A stretch of 64,000 nucleotides of DNA from Phoma sp. XZ068 (lineage: Eukaryota > Ascomycota > Dothideomycetes > Pleosporales > Didymellaceae), in contig RBKR01000009.1 of assembly GCA_004835665.1 (NCBI GenBank), positions 124,001 to 188,000 of the forward strand, written 5' to 3'. Position numbers and translations under genes: made by a program. Under the pieces are notes generated by a model. It made no database searches, was not told the DNA's origin, and worked only from the letters and a program-made list of their open reading frames with translations. Every line of letters starts with the position of its first letter. Position 1 is the first letter of the stretch. Shown here in pieces: positions 1 through 11,141 of the stretch.

Positions 1-2491
1 ATTCTCCGAGTTCTGCAAGTCTCTTTGGATCTTACTGTTCGTCTCCTCCAGAGCCAATCTCTGTTTCGTCTCTTGCCTGATCTTCTCGTTGAGAGACTTG
101 ATGTCTGTCTCCTTGTCGGACAGCTGTGCGCGGTACGTGGCGATCTCCGACTTCAGGTCCTTTTCGCGGCCCTCCAGACGTCGAACTTCCTTGGTGCTGG
201 TAGCCAGTTCATCCTTCGTGGATCGAAGTTCGGTGACTTCCTTGCGTAGAGAGGTAAGCTCGGGCTGCGCCTTCTGGAGGATCTCTCGCATGTCGGTGAG
301 GTCCTTGAAGCGGGTTGCAGCAAGCTGTTCCGCGACGGACAGATCGGTCTGCAAGGAGTCCGACTTGGCCTTCAGCTCCTCAAACTCTGCGGCGAGCGCC
401 TTGCGCGCCTTCTCGGAACTTTGCTGGGCGGCGTGGCCAGTCTTCAGCTCTGCAAGCTCCTTCTCCAGCTTCGCTAGGTTGTTCTGTAACGCAACCTTCT
501 CTGCTTGCAGCTCCTTCACTTTGTCCTTGGCTTCTGTGTGCTCCAAACCAAAGTCGAGAAGATCCTGTCGCAGAGTCTCAATCTCTTCTTTCATGTCATC
601 TTGGTCTTTGAGTTTCTTCTTGAGGTTCTCAAATGAGTTGACTCTCTCGGTGAGTTCACCTTCCAGTCTCTCGATGACCGCAATCTTGGCTTCGAGATCA
701 GACTTCAGCTGAGCAACAGACTGCTGTGCTTCCTCCAATTGACCTGACGAGAACTCTGGTTCGCGTGGGCTTGGTGCCACGCTGGCAGTGCCGTCCTCGC
801 TCGGTGTTGCCTCTGTCCCTGCAACAGTGAGTGTGTCTCCGCCCTTGCCGCCCTTCTTCTTCTTCTTGTTCTTCTTCTTTGAGGACGCTGATTCTGTGGG
901 CTTGGCTGGCGCAGGCGTAGCGGCGGGCGCAGCTGCGGGCTGTAGTGCGGGCATGGGCTTGACTTCCTCTTTCTGGGCTGCCACCTTCGATTCCAGGTCC
1001 TTCTTGACTTGCTCAAGTTCTGCAAGAGCTTCCGCTCGCTTGGTCTCCGTTTCCTTCAGCTTGTCTCGGACGTTTGTCAGGAGTCCGTTCAGAGTGTCGC
1101 CGCGCTTCTCGCCCTTGGCATGGGCCGACTTGAGCTCTTCCAGATCGATCTCCAGCTTCTTCACCTGCGTGCGCAAAGTCTCCGTCTCTGCATTATTGAC
1201 AAGATCCTCTCCTCTGGACGAGTGCAACTCTTCAAGCTCCTTTGTAGTTGAGTCTAGTTTCGCTCTCAGCTCTGTAATGGTCTTTTCGTGCTCGCCTTGG
1301 CCTTCTTGGTGCTTCGACAAGTCCTGCTCGGCTGTCGCTAGTTTAGACTTGAGGTCCTCGATGGCGCTGTCCAGCTTCTTCTCCCGCTCATCTGCGTCTT
1401 TCTGTAGGCGCTGCGAGGTTTCTCTGAATGTATTCAAGTCGTTGGATGTAGTCTCGAGATTCTCCATGAACGACTTGGCCGAGTCCTGCGCAGACGAAAG
1501 CTCACTCTTCAGCGACTTGTTTTCTTCTTCAAGTTTCCCAACCTTCTCCTCGCTCTCTTGCAGCTGCTCTTGCAATCGCGGAAGTTCACTGTCGTATGAG
1601 AAGAACTCTTCGGTCGCATCGGTGGTGACCGTCTGCTCAGAGGCCTTGGATGCAGTTGACGGGGCGACTGACTCGCTCTTTTCTGTGGAGTCGTCCTTGG
1701 AAACCTCGGTGTTGGTCGACGATTGAGATTTAAGCGTCTCCACTTCCTCGGTGGCTTCCTTTGCGCGCTTCTCTGCATCTTCGAGCTTCTTGTTCAGACC
1801 ATCCCGCTCCTTGGAGACCCTCTTCAGCTCCTCCATGAGCATGTCGCTCTTGACGTTCAACTGGCCGAGGTATTCGACGAAGGCGGCGGCGTCGTTGATC
1901 GAGGTGAGGGGCGTGTACTCGCGGAGGGATGCCTCGAAGGTCTCAATGGCGCCAATGCGAGCGTGGGCAATGCGGTAGGAGGACAGGAGCGTGGCGTATT
2001 TGGGTTCGAGCTTGTCCAGTCTGCGCAATCGGGTCTGTACTTCAGGAGGGATCTCGGGCGCCTTCTCCGACTTCTCGTCGGTTTCGGCGGTCTTTTCGAT
2101 GTCCTCCTTGCTGCCATCTTCGGTGGTGGCTGCTGTGTCGGCAGCTGGCGCCTTCTCCGTTGGCTTTGGCGTCCCTGTGCGACTCGGCTGCTCGTCCCCT
2201 TCCCCTATGACAAACTCCGGGTCGAACTCGGACGGGTCGGGTCCTCTCCCTGTGGGCAGCGCTGTCTTGTCGGCATCTTTGCCCTTGGTCGGCCGTTTTG
2301 AGGGCGAGAGGTTCCGCGAGCTGGAGCGTTTCGGTGCACCTGCGCGCGGGGGCACTGACGGGGTGGTTCGCTGCTTTGCCTGTTCCTCCGCTATTCGTGC
2401 ATCGATGGCACCACGGATGCGCTGCAGGTCCGTGGTCAGTACAAGAATGCAGACAAGATGCTCTGGTCAGTACCTGTAATCCCTGAAACAT
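1..2491 (-). CDS. imh1: Golgin Imh1-like coiled-coil protein (C-terminal part cut by window edge)
   Basis: Two exons on the minus strand are visible: a six-codon first exon at 2474-2491 (MFQGLQ), a 52-bp intron 2422-2473, then an open exon from 2421 running off the left edge. After the intron the protein reads RIRGAIDARIAEEQAKQR, which matches the N-terminus I know from filamentous-fungal Imh1 golgins. A Ser/Pro/Lys-rich acidic stretch follows, then several hundred residues of heptad-like coiled coil rich in K, E, L and Q, interrupted by a Lys-rich KKKNKKKKGG segment near 845-880. In yeast, Imh1 is a trans-Golgi tether recruited by Arl1 through a C-terminal GRIP domain; that domain would lie outside the window, so it is not seen. 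It is divergent from zuotin with 266 bp between start codons. Long plus-strand Ser-rich ORFs here are antisense shadows. Other golgins or myosin-like coiled coils are the alternatives. Confidence 0.8.
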
Positions 2492-2757
2492 GCTTGCCGT
2501 ATGCTATGCGCCAGACGTAGGAATAGACAAAAGACGAAAAGACAGATTGCTGCTAAGGAAGTCGCATGGCCATGTTGTGTACACCTGTAACCACCGGAGC
2601 GACGAGCACTATTGAAACCCCGGACGGAGCGTCGGCAGTGCACGGCCCACAGGGCGCGTCAGGGCAGGGCAAATGTTCGGCTGGTTTGGCGCTAGCGAAG
2701 TTCAGATGGTAAAAAACCATTCCCGCCGCGTCCCCACCACCAGCAACGACCGCAACC

Positions 2758-4124
2758 ATGGCCAACGTCGAGATCAACCTGCCGCTGCCCGTCCTGCCCG
2801 AGGGCTGGGCTGGCGAGAAGGACTTCAAGCCCGCCGCCTCTCTCAGCAAGACCAACGACCGCAAGATCGAGCCCGTCGGCCCGCACTTCCTGGCCTACGC
2901 CCGCCGTGTACGTATTAAATGCACACAGCCCTCCACACACAGCACTGACAGCATGACCAGGTCCGCCACAAGCGCACCTTCTCCGAGGATGAGCGCATCC
3001 AGGCGCAGGCCAACGTCAAGAGCGTCGAGGAGGAGGACCCCGATGACATTGACGAGCCCGAGGACCCGCAGATGCTGCTGCGCGAGGCCAAGGACTGGAA
3101 GTCGCAGGACCACTACGCCGTGCTCGGCATAACCCGCCACCGCTGGAGGGCCACCGAGGAGCAGATCAAGCGCGCCCACCGCAGGAAGGTGCTCAAGCAC
3201 CACCCCGACAAGCGCGCCGCCGCCGGTGGCACCGAGGACGACCAGTTCTTCAAGTGCATCCAAAAGGCCCACGAGGTACTGTCCGACCCCGTCCGCAGGC
3301 GCCAGTTCGACTCGGTCGACGAGGCCGCCGAGGTCGACCCGCCCTCCAAAAAGGACACCCAGAAGGGCAACTTCTACAAGCTCTGGGGCAAAGTCTTCGA
3401 CGCCGAGGGCCGCTTCTCCACCAAGCAGCCCGTCCCCAAGCTCGGAAACGCAAAGAGCTCCAAGGAGGACGTCGAGAACTTCTACAACTTCTGGTACAAC
3501 TTCGACAGCTGGAGGTCCTTTGAGTACCTCGACGAGGATGTCCCCGATGACGGCGAGAGCCGTGACCAGAAGCGTCACGTCGAGCGCAAGAACAACGCCG
3601 CCCGCAAGAAGAAGAAGACCGAGGACACTGCCCGTCTCAGGCACCTGGTCGACGACGCCCTTGCTCTCGACGAGCGTATCAAGCTCTTCCGCCAGGCCGA
3701 GCACGCCGAGAAGAACAAGCGCCGCTTCGCAAAGGAGGCCGAGCAGAAGCGTCTCGCTGAGGAGGCTGCCAAGGCCAAGGAGGAGGAGGCCCGCCTTGCT
3801 AAGGAGGCCGAGGAGGCTGAGAAGGCCCAAAAGGCCGAGGGCAAGAAGGCCAAGGAGGCTGCGAAGAACGCTGCGAAGAAGAACAAGCGTGTTGTTCGTG
3901 GTGCCGTCAAGGACGCCAACTACTTCCACGCTGGCGGCGATGCCCCTGCCTCCCAGGTCGAGGCCGCCCTGAACGATGTCGACGCTATCATTGCCAAGAT
4001 TGACAACACCGAGCTGGCTACGCTCGCTGGCAAGCTCAACACCGAGAAGGATGCCGGCAAGATCAAGGAGATCTTCAAGGCTGAGGACGGGCGTCTCGGT
4101 CTCGGATCCAAGTCCCTGGCTTAG
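2758..4124 (+). CDS. zuo1: Zuotin, ribosome-associated J-domain co-chaperone
   Basis: Exons 2758-2907 and 2961-4124 join across a 53-bp GTACGT...CAG intron to give 437 residues, close to yeast Zuo1 (433). The J domain lies at about residues 100-172 with HPD at 131-133 (KHHPDKR), preceded by the zuotin-type N-terminus and DHYAVLGI. A zuotin homology region follows (NFYNFWYNFDSWRSFEYLDE), then a long Lys/Glu/Ala-rich charged helix at about 240-350 and a C-terminal helical part. In the family, zuotin pairs with the Hsp70 Ssz1 in the ribosome-associated complex and stimulates Ssb at the ribosome exit tunnel; the charged helix contacts the ribosome. The start at 2758 follows a CAACC context and fits the family length. 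Third positions are strongly G/C, suggesting high expression. The long minus-strand ORF over the same DNA is a shadow. Confidence 0.96.
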
Positions 4125-4682
4125 ACCGTTTGATGATGACGACCATTCTATAGACACCTAGACTTTGCATTGCGTCTGCAGTAATTGCATTGGCTGCAGT
4201 AACTGCATTGGCTGCAGTAATTGCATTGGATCACGACTTCTGATCATGTCCATCCCTTTGATATTCACGTGAAGTTCCCTTGACCCACCCTGGACCCCGC
4301 GGGCGGCTGAAGCTCTGGTACGTCAATCAGGGTCCGAGCAGAGCCAGCCCGTCACCACCAAGGCGCGACTGCACCAAGCCAAGCGCTGTGTCCACCGGAT
4401 CAAGCACTGCCTCACGAGTGTAGCATTTCTTCCCGCACCAACTCAATCATTGTTTCTCGCCATTTCAATCGCTCGCGTGCCTCGTCGTGTACCCCACTTG
4501 CGCATCCTCGTCCTCCCCCGCCTCACGCCAAGCACTGAACCTCACGATTGCAACAGCAGCTGCCGGCATCCGTAAAGGCCCGCATTGCCAGCAGATCTTT
4601 CGCGAACGATCCCGAGTGCTTGTATCTCTACTCGCTTGCACTCTCACCGGCGATCGCATCATAGCATCGCCTCCCTGCCAGC
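4125..4682. other. Intergenic spacer with 3' end of zuotin and leader of the UspA gene
   Basis: It contains the three-copy 18-bp repeat listed separately. From about 4400 it is pyrimidine-rich and CA-rich, as expected for the promoter and 5' leader of the UspA gene. A 124-codon ORF at 4487-4861 lies in another frame over the leader and has no recognisable domain; I do not regard it as a gene. Confidence 0.5.
4176..4229 (+). repeat. Three tandem 18-bp repeats
   Basis: The unit ctgcagtaattgcattgg occurs at 4176-4193 and 4212-4229, with a single-base variant (aac for aat) at 4194-4211. It sits about 50 bp past the zuotin stop codon, so it is probably in the 3' UTR or terminator region. Each unit starts with a PstI-type CTGCAG. 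No function can be assigned. Confidence 0.9.
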
Positions 4683-6266
4683 ATGAGCGCGTCCCCGAAG
4701 GACCGAAGTTCGCGCAACGCATCACCGACGCCGCGCCAGGTTGTGAGCCCGCGACTACTCCCTGTTCGAGCTTCCCTTTCGCAGGAAGAACCGCGCCGAT
4801 CATCCATCCAGTTCCTCGCACACAGGAACTCATCATTACCAAGAGGGAGCCCGAAACCTAAGCAGAGACGGCGGCTGTCTTCACCACCACCTCCTCCGTA
4901 AGTGCATATCGTACATGCTTTAACAACTACATTCTGCAGTTCTTTGCAACAGCAGTATCTGCTCGCGACTATTATCTGTATCTACCTCCATGGTTATATC
5001 GTCCCTACCCTGCACACCACCGATTGACTACACATCAGTTTCGGTACTAACGACATTCAGGAACTTTCAGCCCCGCGTCTCGTTCGATACCTTTGACAAG
5101 CCGGCAGACTTTATAGAGGAGAGTTCTTTCACTTTGATAGCCAAGCACAAAGATTACGAATACACCAAGCGATCCAGAACATTCCTATGTGGTTTCGACG
5201 AGAACGAGTATTCAACGTATGCGCTGCAATGGCTGATCAATGAGCTTGTGGACGATGGCGACGAGATTGTATGCCTCAGAGTTGTGGAGAAGGAAGACAC
5301 CATAGCAGGTGACCGTAGTGTGGAAACCGGACGGTATAAGAAGGAAGCAGATGCCACGATGCAGGACATACAAGGCCGAAATCACGAGAACAAGGCCATC
5401 AATCTGATTCTGGAGTTCTCGGTGGGCAAGGTGAACAAAGTCATTGACGACATGGTTAGTCATCCGCTGTCTGGCGTCGGTCACCCACTAACGTTTGACA
5501 GATCAATCTTTACGAACCTGCGATTCTCGTTGTCGGAACAAGAGGCAAGAGTTTGGGCGGGTTCCAAGGCTTGCTCCCGGGCAGCGTGTCTAAGTACTGC
5601 CTGCAACACTCCCCAGTACCTGTCATCGTCGTGCGCCCATCATCTAAGCGTGATAAGGCACGCAACAAGCGCGCAAATGACCCCAATAGACTTGGCTACC
5701 AGGAAATGCTGTCCAAGAGCGAAAGTCTGCTCGACGTCACCACAAGTCCTGCTCCCAGTCCACGTGGAAGCTTCGTAGCGACTGACGACATGGCTGCTGC
5801 GGTGACAGCATCTCTCCAGGCCCAGAGCGCGCAGTACACACAGCCGGTTGAGCCCTCACCATTGGCACAAGTACACCACGCAGAAGAAAGCGACGACGAG
5901 AAGGACCTGCGAAGTCCAGGGTCGCTCCTCAAGAGCCCTGAGCTTCGGAACCTCGACAGTCCCGATATCAGCAGCGATTCGAGCAGTGAAGATGAGGACG
6001 GCGACGGTGGTGTGTCAACAAGAGCAAGGAATTTCGGGTCTGACGAGGCAATAAGTGAGACAGGGGACAATGACACCACTACTGCAGAAACAACTACACA
6101 ACCGTTGGAGCCGGTACAGTTCCAACCCGTCCAGCCAGCGTCAGCAGCAGAACTAGCAGCGAGCAGGGCAGCAGCAAATGAACGCGAGGCTGCATACACA
6201 GCGCCGGAACAAAAGGCAAAAGTGGACCACAGGACGGCAGCACAGAAGATCATGGAGGGAGTATGA
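4683..6266 (+). CDS. Universal stress protein (UspA) domain protein
   Basis: Three exons (4683-4897, 5061-5454, 5502-6266) give 457 residues. The first intron (4898-5060) ends after a good branch site, ggtactaacgac. The 5455-5501 intron has donor GTTAGT and branch CACTAAC. The N-terminal 70 residues are Ser/Pro/Arg-rich. The UspA fold spans about residues 85-270: RTFLCGFDENEYS begins strand 1, VCLRVVEK strand 2, and ILVVGTRGKSLGGFQGLLPG carries the GxxGx(9)GS ATP-binding type motif, followed by SVSKYCLQHSPVPVIVVRP. The C-terminal 180 residues are acidic, Ser-rich and disordered-looking. The architecture (disordered ends around one Usp domain) is common in Pezizomycotina; a role in stress or nucleotide-dependent signalling is inferred from the family only. 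Confidence 0.9.
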
Positions 6267-6801
6267 GTGGATTCATTTCTTTACGCTGCTATGGACAGTA
6301 GTCTAGAAACGAAACGAGGTAGCCAAATCCCATCTCAACCCTGCTATGATATAAAGGGAATACTTGTCAAGAGAACCTTTCACACAATCCCATCACAACG
6401 TTCAAGACATGAAAACACTTACCCCAAGATTATGCGTTGAACACACTCTATTTGCGGAGCCGAGCTATCGATACCGCGTGCACTTGCCGCACCATCCCTG
6501 TTTGATCGCCCAAATGACGTTGGGAGGTTCTAGCGCCGTTTCGCGGAACACGCGTTCCTGGCGGCGAAAGGCCTCCGAGGTACTCTGTTCTTAACACAGA
6601 ACACGAGCCCTTTCATGTTCATGCATCCAGACGACTGAGACTGGTGAGAGGCCTATGGACGTACAAGATACGTTTCCGAGTACGACGTAGACACACCTTG
6701 CGTTGCAAGTCGTAGATAGCTGCGCCTGCGCGCCTGCACAACGTCGAGCGCCTTGCAATCTCACCACCTGCACCTCTCTCCCAACCACCACCGCCTTACC
6801 T
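6267..6801. other. Intergenic spacer, no gene seen
   Basis: It holds the 3' flank of the UspA gene and the promoter of the downstream membrane protein. The stretch before 6802 is C-rich with alternating A (ccaccaccgccttacc), typical of a fungal leader. No conserved ORF is visible. Confidence 0.5.
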
Positions 6802-8451
6802 ATGGTTCCGCTGGACGACTGCGATGAGTGCGTGCCGGAGTATATGGTCCAGAGGGGCCCGGTGCAGACAATCATCTCGGCGCTTCCCTTCCTCGTCACG
6901 TTCCTGATCGTGGCACTCGGTGTGTCCCAGAAGCTGTTCCCCATACTCTCTGGCCACCACGCCGACCGCAAGGCACACCACAGCGATGCACGTCTACCTG
7001 GATTGACGTCACGCGAACGGGCCTCCCTGCTGAAGAATCTACAACTCAATGCGCGGTCCGTTGCAGCAGTCGTCTTCTCCGTTAATATCGCTCTCTCCGC
7101 TGTCCTCGCCGAACTCATCTTCTGTGAGATTACAAACACGGGGAATCGCGCCACTCGTACTTTAGCCCTCAAGTTGACACTTCCTTCGCTGCTGTTTCTC
7201 CTCGTCGTCGCGACACCGGCGCTCGAAATACACTCGGTCGTATCGGGAGCTGGGTGGAATACTGGGGGACCGCAAGGAAGCCAGCGAAAGGTTGCGTGGG
7301 TGTTGGAGGCTTGTGGGCTCGCAGTATGGCTCGCGGGTTTCTGGTACCTGGGTAGCGGGCTGCTAGGCACATATCTACACGAGGAGTCGTATGTGCACGA
7401 TCACACATTCAGTGAAGGCTGCTTGGAGAGGATTGGTGTCATTGGCATCAGCATGATGGCTTCCCTAACGGGCTTCGCTGCTGTGTCGTCACTGTGGCAG
7501 ACGTTTGGTGTTAAATATCGGCCAGTAAGCAGTTCCCTTGTGTATGTATTGCAACGATGCTAATACGCGTAGGTGTCTGATGCAGACATCTCCCGCAAGC
7601 AAGCCGGCATCCAGGCTACGAACGATATGCTACTAGCCAAGGAGTCGCGCCTCCGTGCAGTTGAACGCAAACTTACTGACCACCCTCAAGAAGGCCTGCT
7701 GGGCCGTGTGGTTGGCACATTTCGCGGCAATCCAGATCTGCAGGAACGCAACATGCTGCAACTCGAGATTCAGGGCCTGGAGACGATGCGCCATACCCTA
7801 CAAAGCTCTCAGAGCATTCTCCAGAACCGTCGACAAACGCAACTTCGATCGCACACAGCATACGGCCGCATCCTCAACGCCTTCTCCTTCGTCTTCGCCC
7901 TCTACTGCGCTTACCGCATAATCGCCACAACCATCACAACACTCCGCCGCTTCTCCTCCTCAACCGCAAGTTTCGCCAGTTCAGACCCCATCAACAACTT
8001 CCTCGCCCTCCTCGCCAAACACTGGGACCCCACAATCGACCGCGCAGCCTGGAGCCGAACAATTTCCTTCCTCCTCTCCGGCGTCATCCTCCTCCTCTCC
8101 TTCAACGCCGTCCTCCAAACATTCTACCTATTCAGCCGCGCCGCGCCGGGAATTCTGCACCACGCGCAGGCCAACTTTGCGCTGCTGATTAGTCAAATCG
8201 CTGCGACGTATGTCATTAGCTCTGCGCTGCTGCTTAGAAGTAATCTCCCCGTTGAGATGAAATCGGCTATCAGCGATGCATTGGGCGCTCCGCTGGAACC
8301 CAGTTTCACAGAGAAGTGGTTCGAGGGGTGGTTTCTGGCTGCGAGCGGTATGACGGCTGTTGGGCTGTGGGCGGGGAAACGGCTCAAGGGGAGTGAGTGG
8401 GATGAGGATGGGGAGGGGGAGGGGGATGTTGAGTTGGGGAAGAGGAGTTGA
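6802..8451 (+). CDS. Golgi pH regulator / GPCR-type G protein-like membrane protein
   Basis: Exons 6802-7524 and 7573-8451 are joined at a 48-bp intron (gtaagc...gctaatacgcgtag) to give 533 residues. About eight or nine hydrophobic segments are visible: near residues 20-40, 85-105, 120-140, 170-195 and 210-235 in the first exon, and near 345-365, 410-435, 450-475 and 495-510 in the second. They flank a central hydrophilic loop with ERKLTDHP and coiled-coil character. This layout (DUF3735-type N-terminal half plus ABA_GPCR C-terminal half) matches the GPHR/GTG family, whose animal members are described as anion channels acidifying the Golgi. The start at 6802 was chosen over an upstream in-frame ATG at 6703 because MVPLDDCDE leads straight into the first membrane segment. 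The C-terminus is acidic and Gly-rich. Confidence 0.85.
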
Positions 8452-9692
8452 CGGTTGTGAGTGTGGGCGGAGGCAATATGTATACATGTGGATTTGTACG
8501 TGCTTTGGTAACGTGAATATGAATATGAATATGAATATGAATGGCTTGATGTACTCAGTTCTGTAAATTTGAAGCTGTGAATTTTATGTGCAGGGTGATA
8601 GCTACCGTGCACCCACCTAAATGTTAATGTGCGCTCCTGTGGTGAAGTACGGTGTAGCTGGCTGCAAGTACGTATACCTCGTAGCTAAAGACAGGAGCTG
8701 TCTTGTATCATACAGTGAAATACACCGTAGCTGAGACAGGTCTCACAAGAGAGACAGAAAATCAGCTGGTAGCTGATAATAGTCTTCTTTACTATTATAT
8801 CCTGTATCCTTAGGATACCTAGGTAGCGTGTGTATTACAGAGTAGAGAAAGGCGCCCCAGCCCTCTCTCTGTTTTTGATAGTAGTAACCACAAGGGAGAG
8901 AAGTTGGAAAACCGATAAAAATACTCACAATCAATAGATAACGCGTTGGATAACGTGCTGTTAACGCGTTGTAGAGTAGAATAGCTAAGTTAGCTATTAA
9001 CTACCTTAGCTACATACATTGGCACGTGGTCATTCACCCTTTCTTACAAGGGTGCACGCCAATACTTACGGGGGTTCATGCACAGTAACCTTTGCCCATG
9101 CGCAGTCGGTCTTTGTAAGTGTCGGATCCAATCGCCGCGTACCCTCGTCATTTCAACCTCAACACCGGGAGACGCAAGCTGCTCCGTCAATCCCACCAGA
9201 TCAGCATGATTGATCAGGCCCGGTCATCATTGATCATCATGCACGGTAATCTGCCAAAGTCGGCAAAACAAGCATGTCGAAAATGGCGCGACCGTTGTGG
9301 TGGAGCAGTCTCAGCACACGTTACGTAGCTATTGTGCATATCTGAGCTATGAGCCTCTGGCGCGGTGACGTCATGGTGGTGGGGGGCGAGGGGAGATCAA
9401 AAGAGAGGTGGGAGCCAGATTGTTGGACACTATCTCACCTGTCATTCTTCAATTACACAAGAAACACCTCAGGTATGTCGACGCATCTACGAGATGTTCG
9501 GTGTGTAGTGGTATAGCTGCTGACGATTGTAGAACTCACTTACTCAACAACCACAACCACAACACAACACAAACGTACGCATTCCCTTCCTTTAGCTTAT
9601 CTACTACAATCACAATCTCGCCACCTCACCCCTTCCAAGCAAAACCCATCAATTCTCAATCTCACCTATCTAACACCTCCCAGTCCATCACA
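8452..9692. other. Intergenic spacer with AT-rich, repeat-like core
   Basis: A hexamer microsatellite (aatatg, about five units) lies at 8515-8542. From about 8640 to 9010 the sequence becomes AT-rich with recurring tagcta/ctagg words and two copies of taacgcgttg (8939-8948 and 8962-8971). This is the look of a decayed transposable element, though I find no coding relic or clear terminal repeats. The last 100 bp before 9693 are CA-rich leader of the small gene. Confidence 0.5.
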
Positions 9693-9899
9693 ATGTCCGC
9701 ACCCCAGCAAGGCCGCCAGTCCCCCGAGCCGGAGCGCCAATCCGACGCACAGAAGGGCCAGCAAGCACAGCAGCCCAACCAGCAGGGTGGCGAGACACAG
9801 ACGCAGCAGAAGAGTGACGATCAGAAGGCGGGGCTTGAGTCGAACCCTACGCACATTCTAGAGAAGCACTCGGAGGAGACGACTAGTAAGAAGGTCTAG
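9693..9899 (+). CDS. Small hydrophilic conserved fungal protein, function unknown
   Basis: The ORF has 68 codons starting MSAPQQGRQSPEPERQ and ending EETTSKKV, with a Gln/Gly/Asp-rich middle and the motif LESNPTHILEKH near residues 48-59. I recall very similar short proteins in other ascomycetes (SPEPE near the N-terminus and LESNP near the C-terminus), so I treat it as real, but I know no function. No signal peptide, membrane segment or cysteine is present. An in-frame ATG at 9408 would add 95 residues; the intervening sequence is CA-rich leader-like (NNHNHNTTQT), so the internal ATG with context TCACAATG is preferred. No introns are needed. Confidence 0.65.
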   Translation: MSAPQQGRQSPEPERQSDAQKGQQAQQPNQQGGETQTQQKSDDQKAGLESNPTHILEKHSEETTSKKV

Positions 9900-11141
9900 G
9901 TCTGTTTTGATGGAGAGAGATGAGGGATGGATAATTATGGGAGGTGGAGAGTAGAAGGCCGAACCCGATGGGTGCCTGATGAATATGAGAGTTGAACGTT
10001 ATGTGCTTTTGATTGTTGTTGTGAGGTCGTTGTCGCTAACTGCTGACTGCTGACTCTAACTGACTGTAAGATTTCATCGAAGCTGTTGTTATTCGCATAT
10101 CTGACAGACGTTCGAGTGAAGTCGGACAGCGTCGTCGAGAGCTCCTTTGTTGACCGTGAGCTTCTCTATTTGATGGTCCAGCCACAGCCTTGCGCGGCAA
10201 GTGCCCAATACTCAGATGCGATAGACCGAATGCCGAAGTGATTTAGCATTTGCATGTGCAATCGTTCATGCAACACTAGAGCATTTATGTATCCAAACGG
10301 ATAACACTTCTTCCGTCTGCGATCAATACTCACTAACTACTGATAGCACTGCTCGACCAGAAGTTCATCAATCGATATCGTCTCCTGAGGCGCAGCACGT
10401 TGGATGGCTGGCACCGGTCACATAACTGATAGTTTGGTTCTATTCCTGTCGTCCCGCATTGACGCAATCCTCCTTTTCCTAGCTCCAACATCACGACCAC
10501 ATCGCACGCACGCCGACCCAAGCGCTTGCGATACGGCGCTGAGGGCTCTGAGGAGGCCGAATATTAAAAGCACTACGAAGAAAAAGTTGACGCGATGTCG
10601 AAGAAGTAAAGAGATGCAGACGGACACCTTGTGGAGACCTTCACCCTGACTAACACAGTTTGATTTCGAGACCCACCAGCGTTCATCACCGGACGATCAG
10701 AGCAGTTCTTAATTCACAAAACTTCGATTCGACGCTGCAATGCCATCTCCACATTACCGTCTCCCTAGCCGTGAACCGGTTCGACCGCAAAGACCTGCGG
10801 GTGGGGCGCGCGTCGTCACCCTGCACGCGTATTGAGCATAAATCAACGTCCAACCACAACAATTCCGTGCCTGGATTCGGCACTTGTCGACGATAATGCT
10901 TAGATCCCGCTGCGATCTAAAGGCCGTAATGGGCCGATCGTCGCTATTGGTAGTTTTTGTACGAGGCCCACGTACCTATGTGGCTGGTGTTGAGGGCATT
11001 TCAAGAAGGCTGGATCCCCGTTGTTTTGGGGACGAATCCTTCCATCAGATCTTCTCTAGAACGGTGGTACCTCCTGTTGTAGTATCATTCATTGTTTGAA
11101 GTTGAAAGGTTGGTCAGTTACTAGGAATACTTTCAGATATC
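9900..11141. other. Intergenic spacer, no gene seen
   Basis: Base composition is mixed. Short ORFs under 85 codons occur on both strands, but none has a recognisable domain, codon bias or splice structure. The last 200 bp form the promoter of the Crh-type gene. Confidence 0.5.

Noticed and set aside
89..1726. Two Ser-rich plus-strand ORFs (89-712 and 788-1726)
   Set aside because: They are antisense to the coiled-coil golgin exon; Ser/Phe richness mirrors Glu/Lys codons on the other strand.
2895..4157. 420-codon minus-strand ORF opposite zuotin
   Set aside because: Same cause: antisense of a codon-biased gene, Leu/Gly/Val repeats without a domain.
4487..4861. 124-codon ORF ahead of the UspA gene
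   Set aside because: Lies in the leader and first exon in another frame with no domain.
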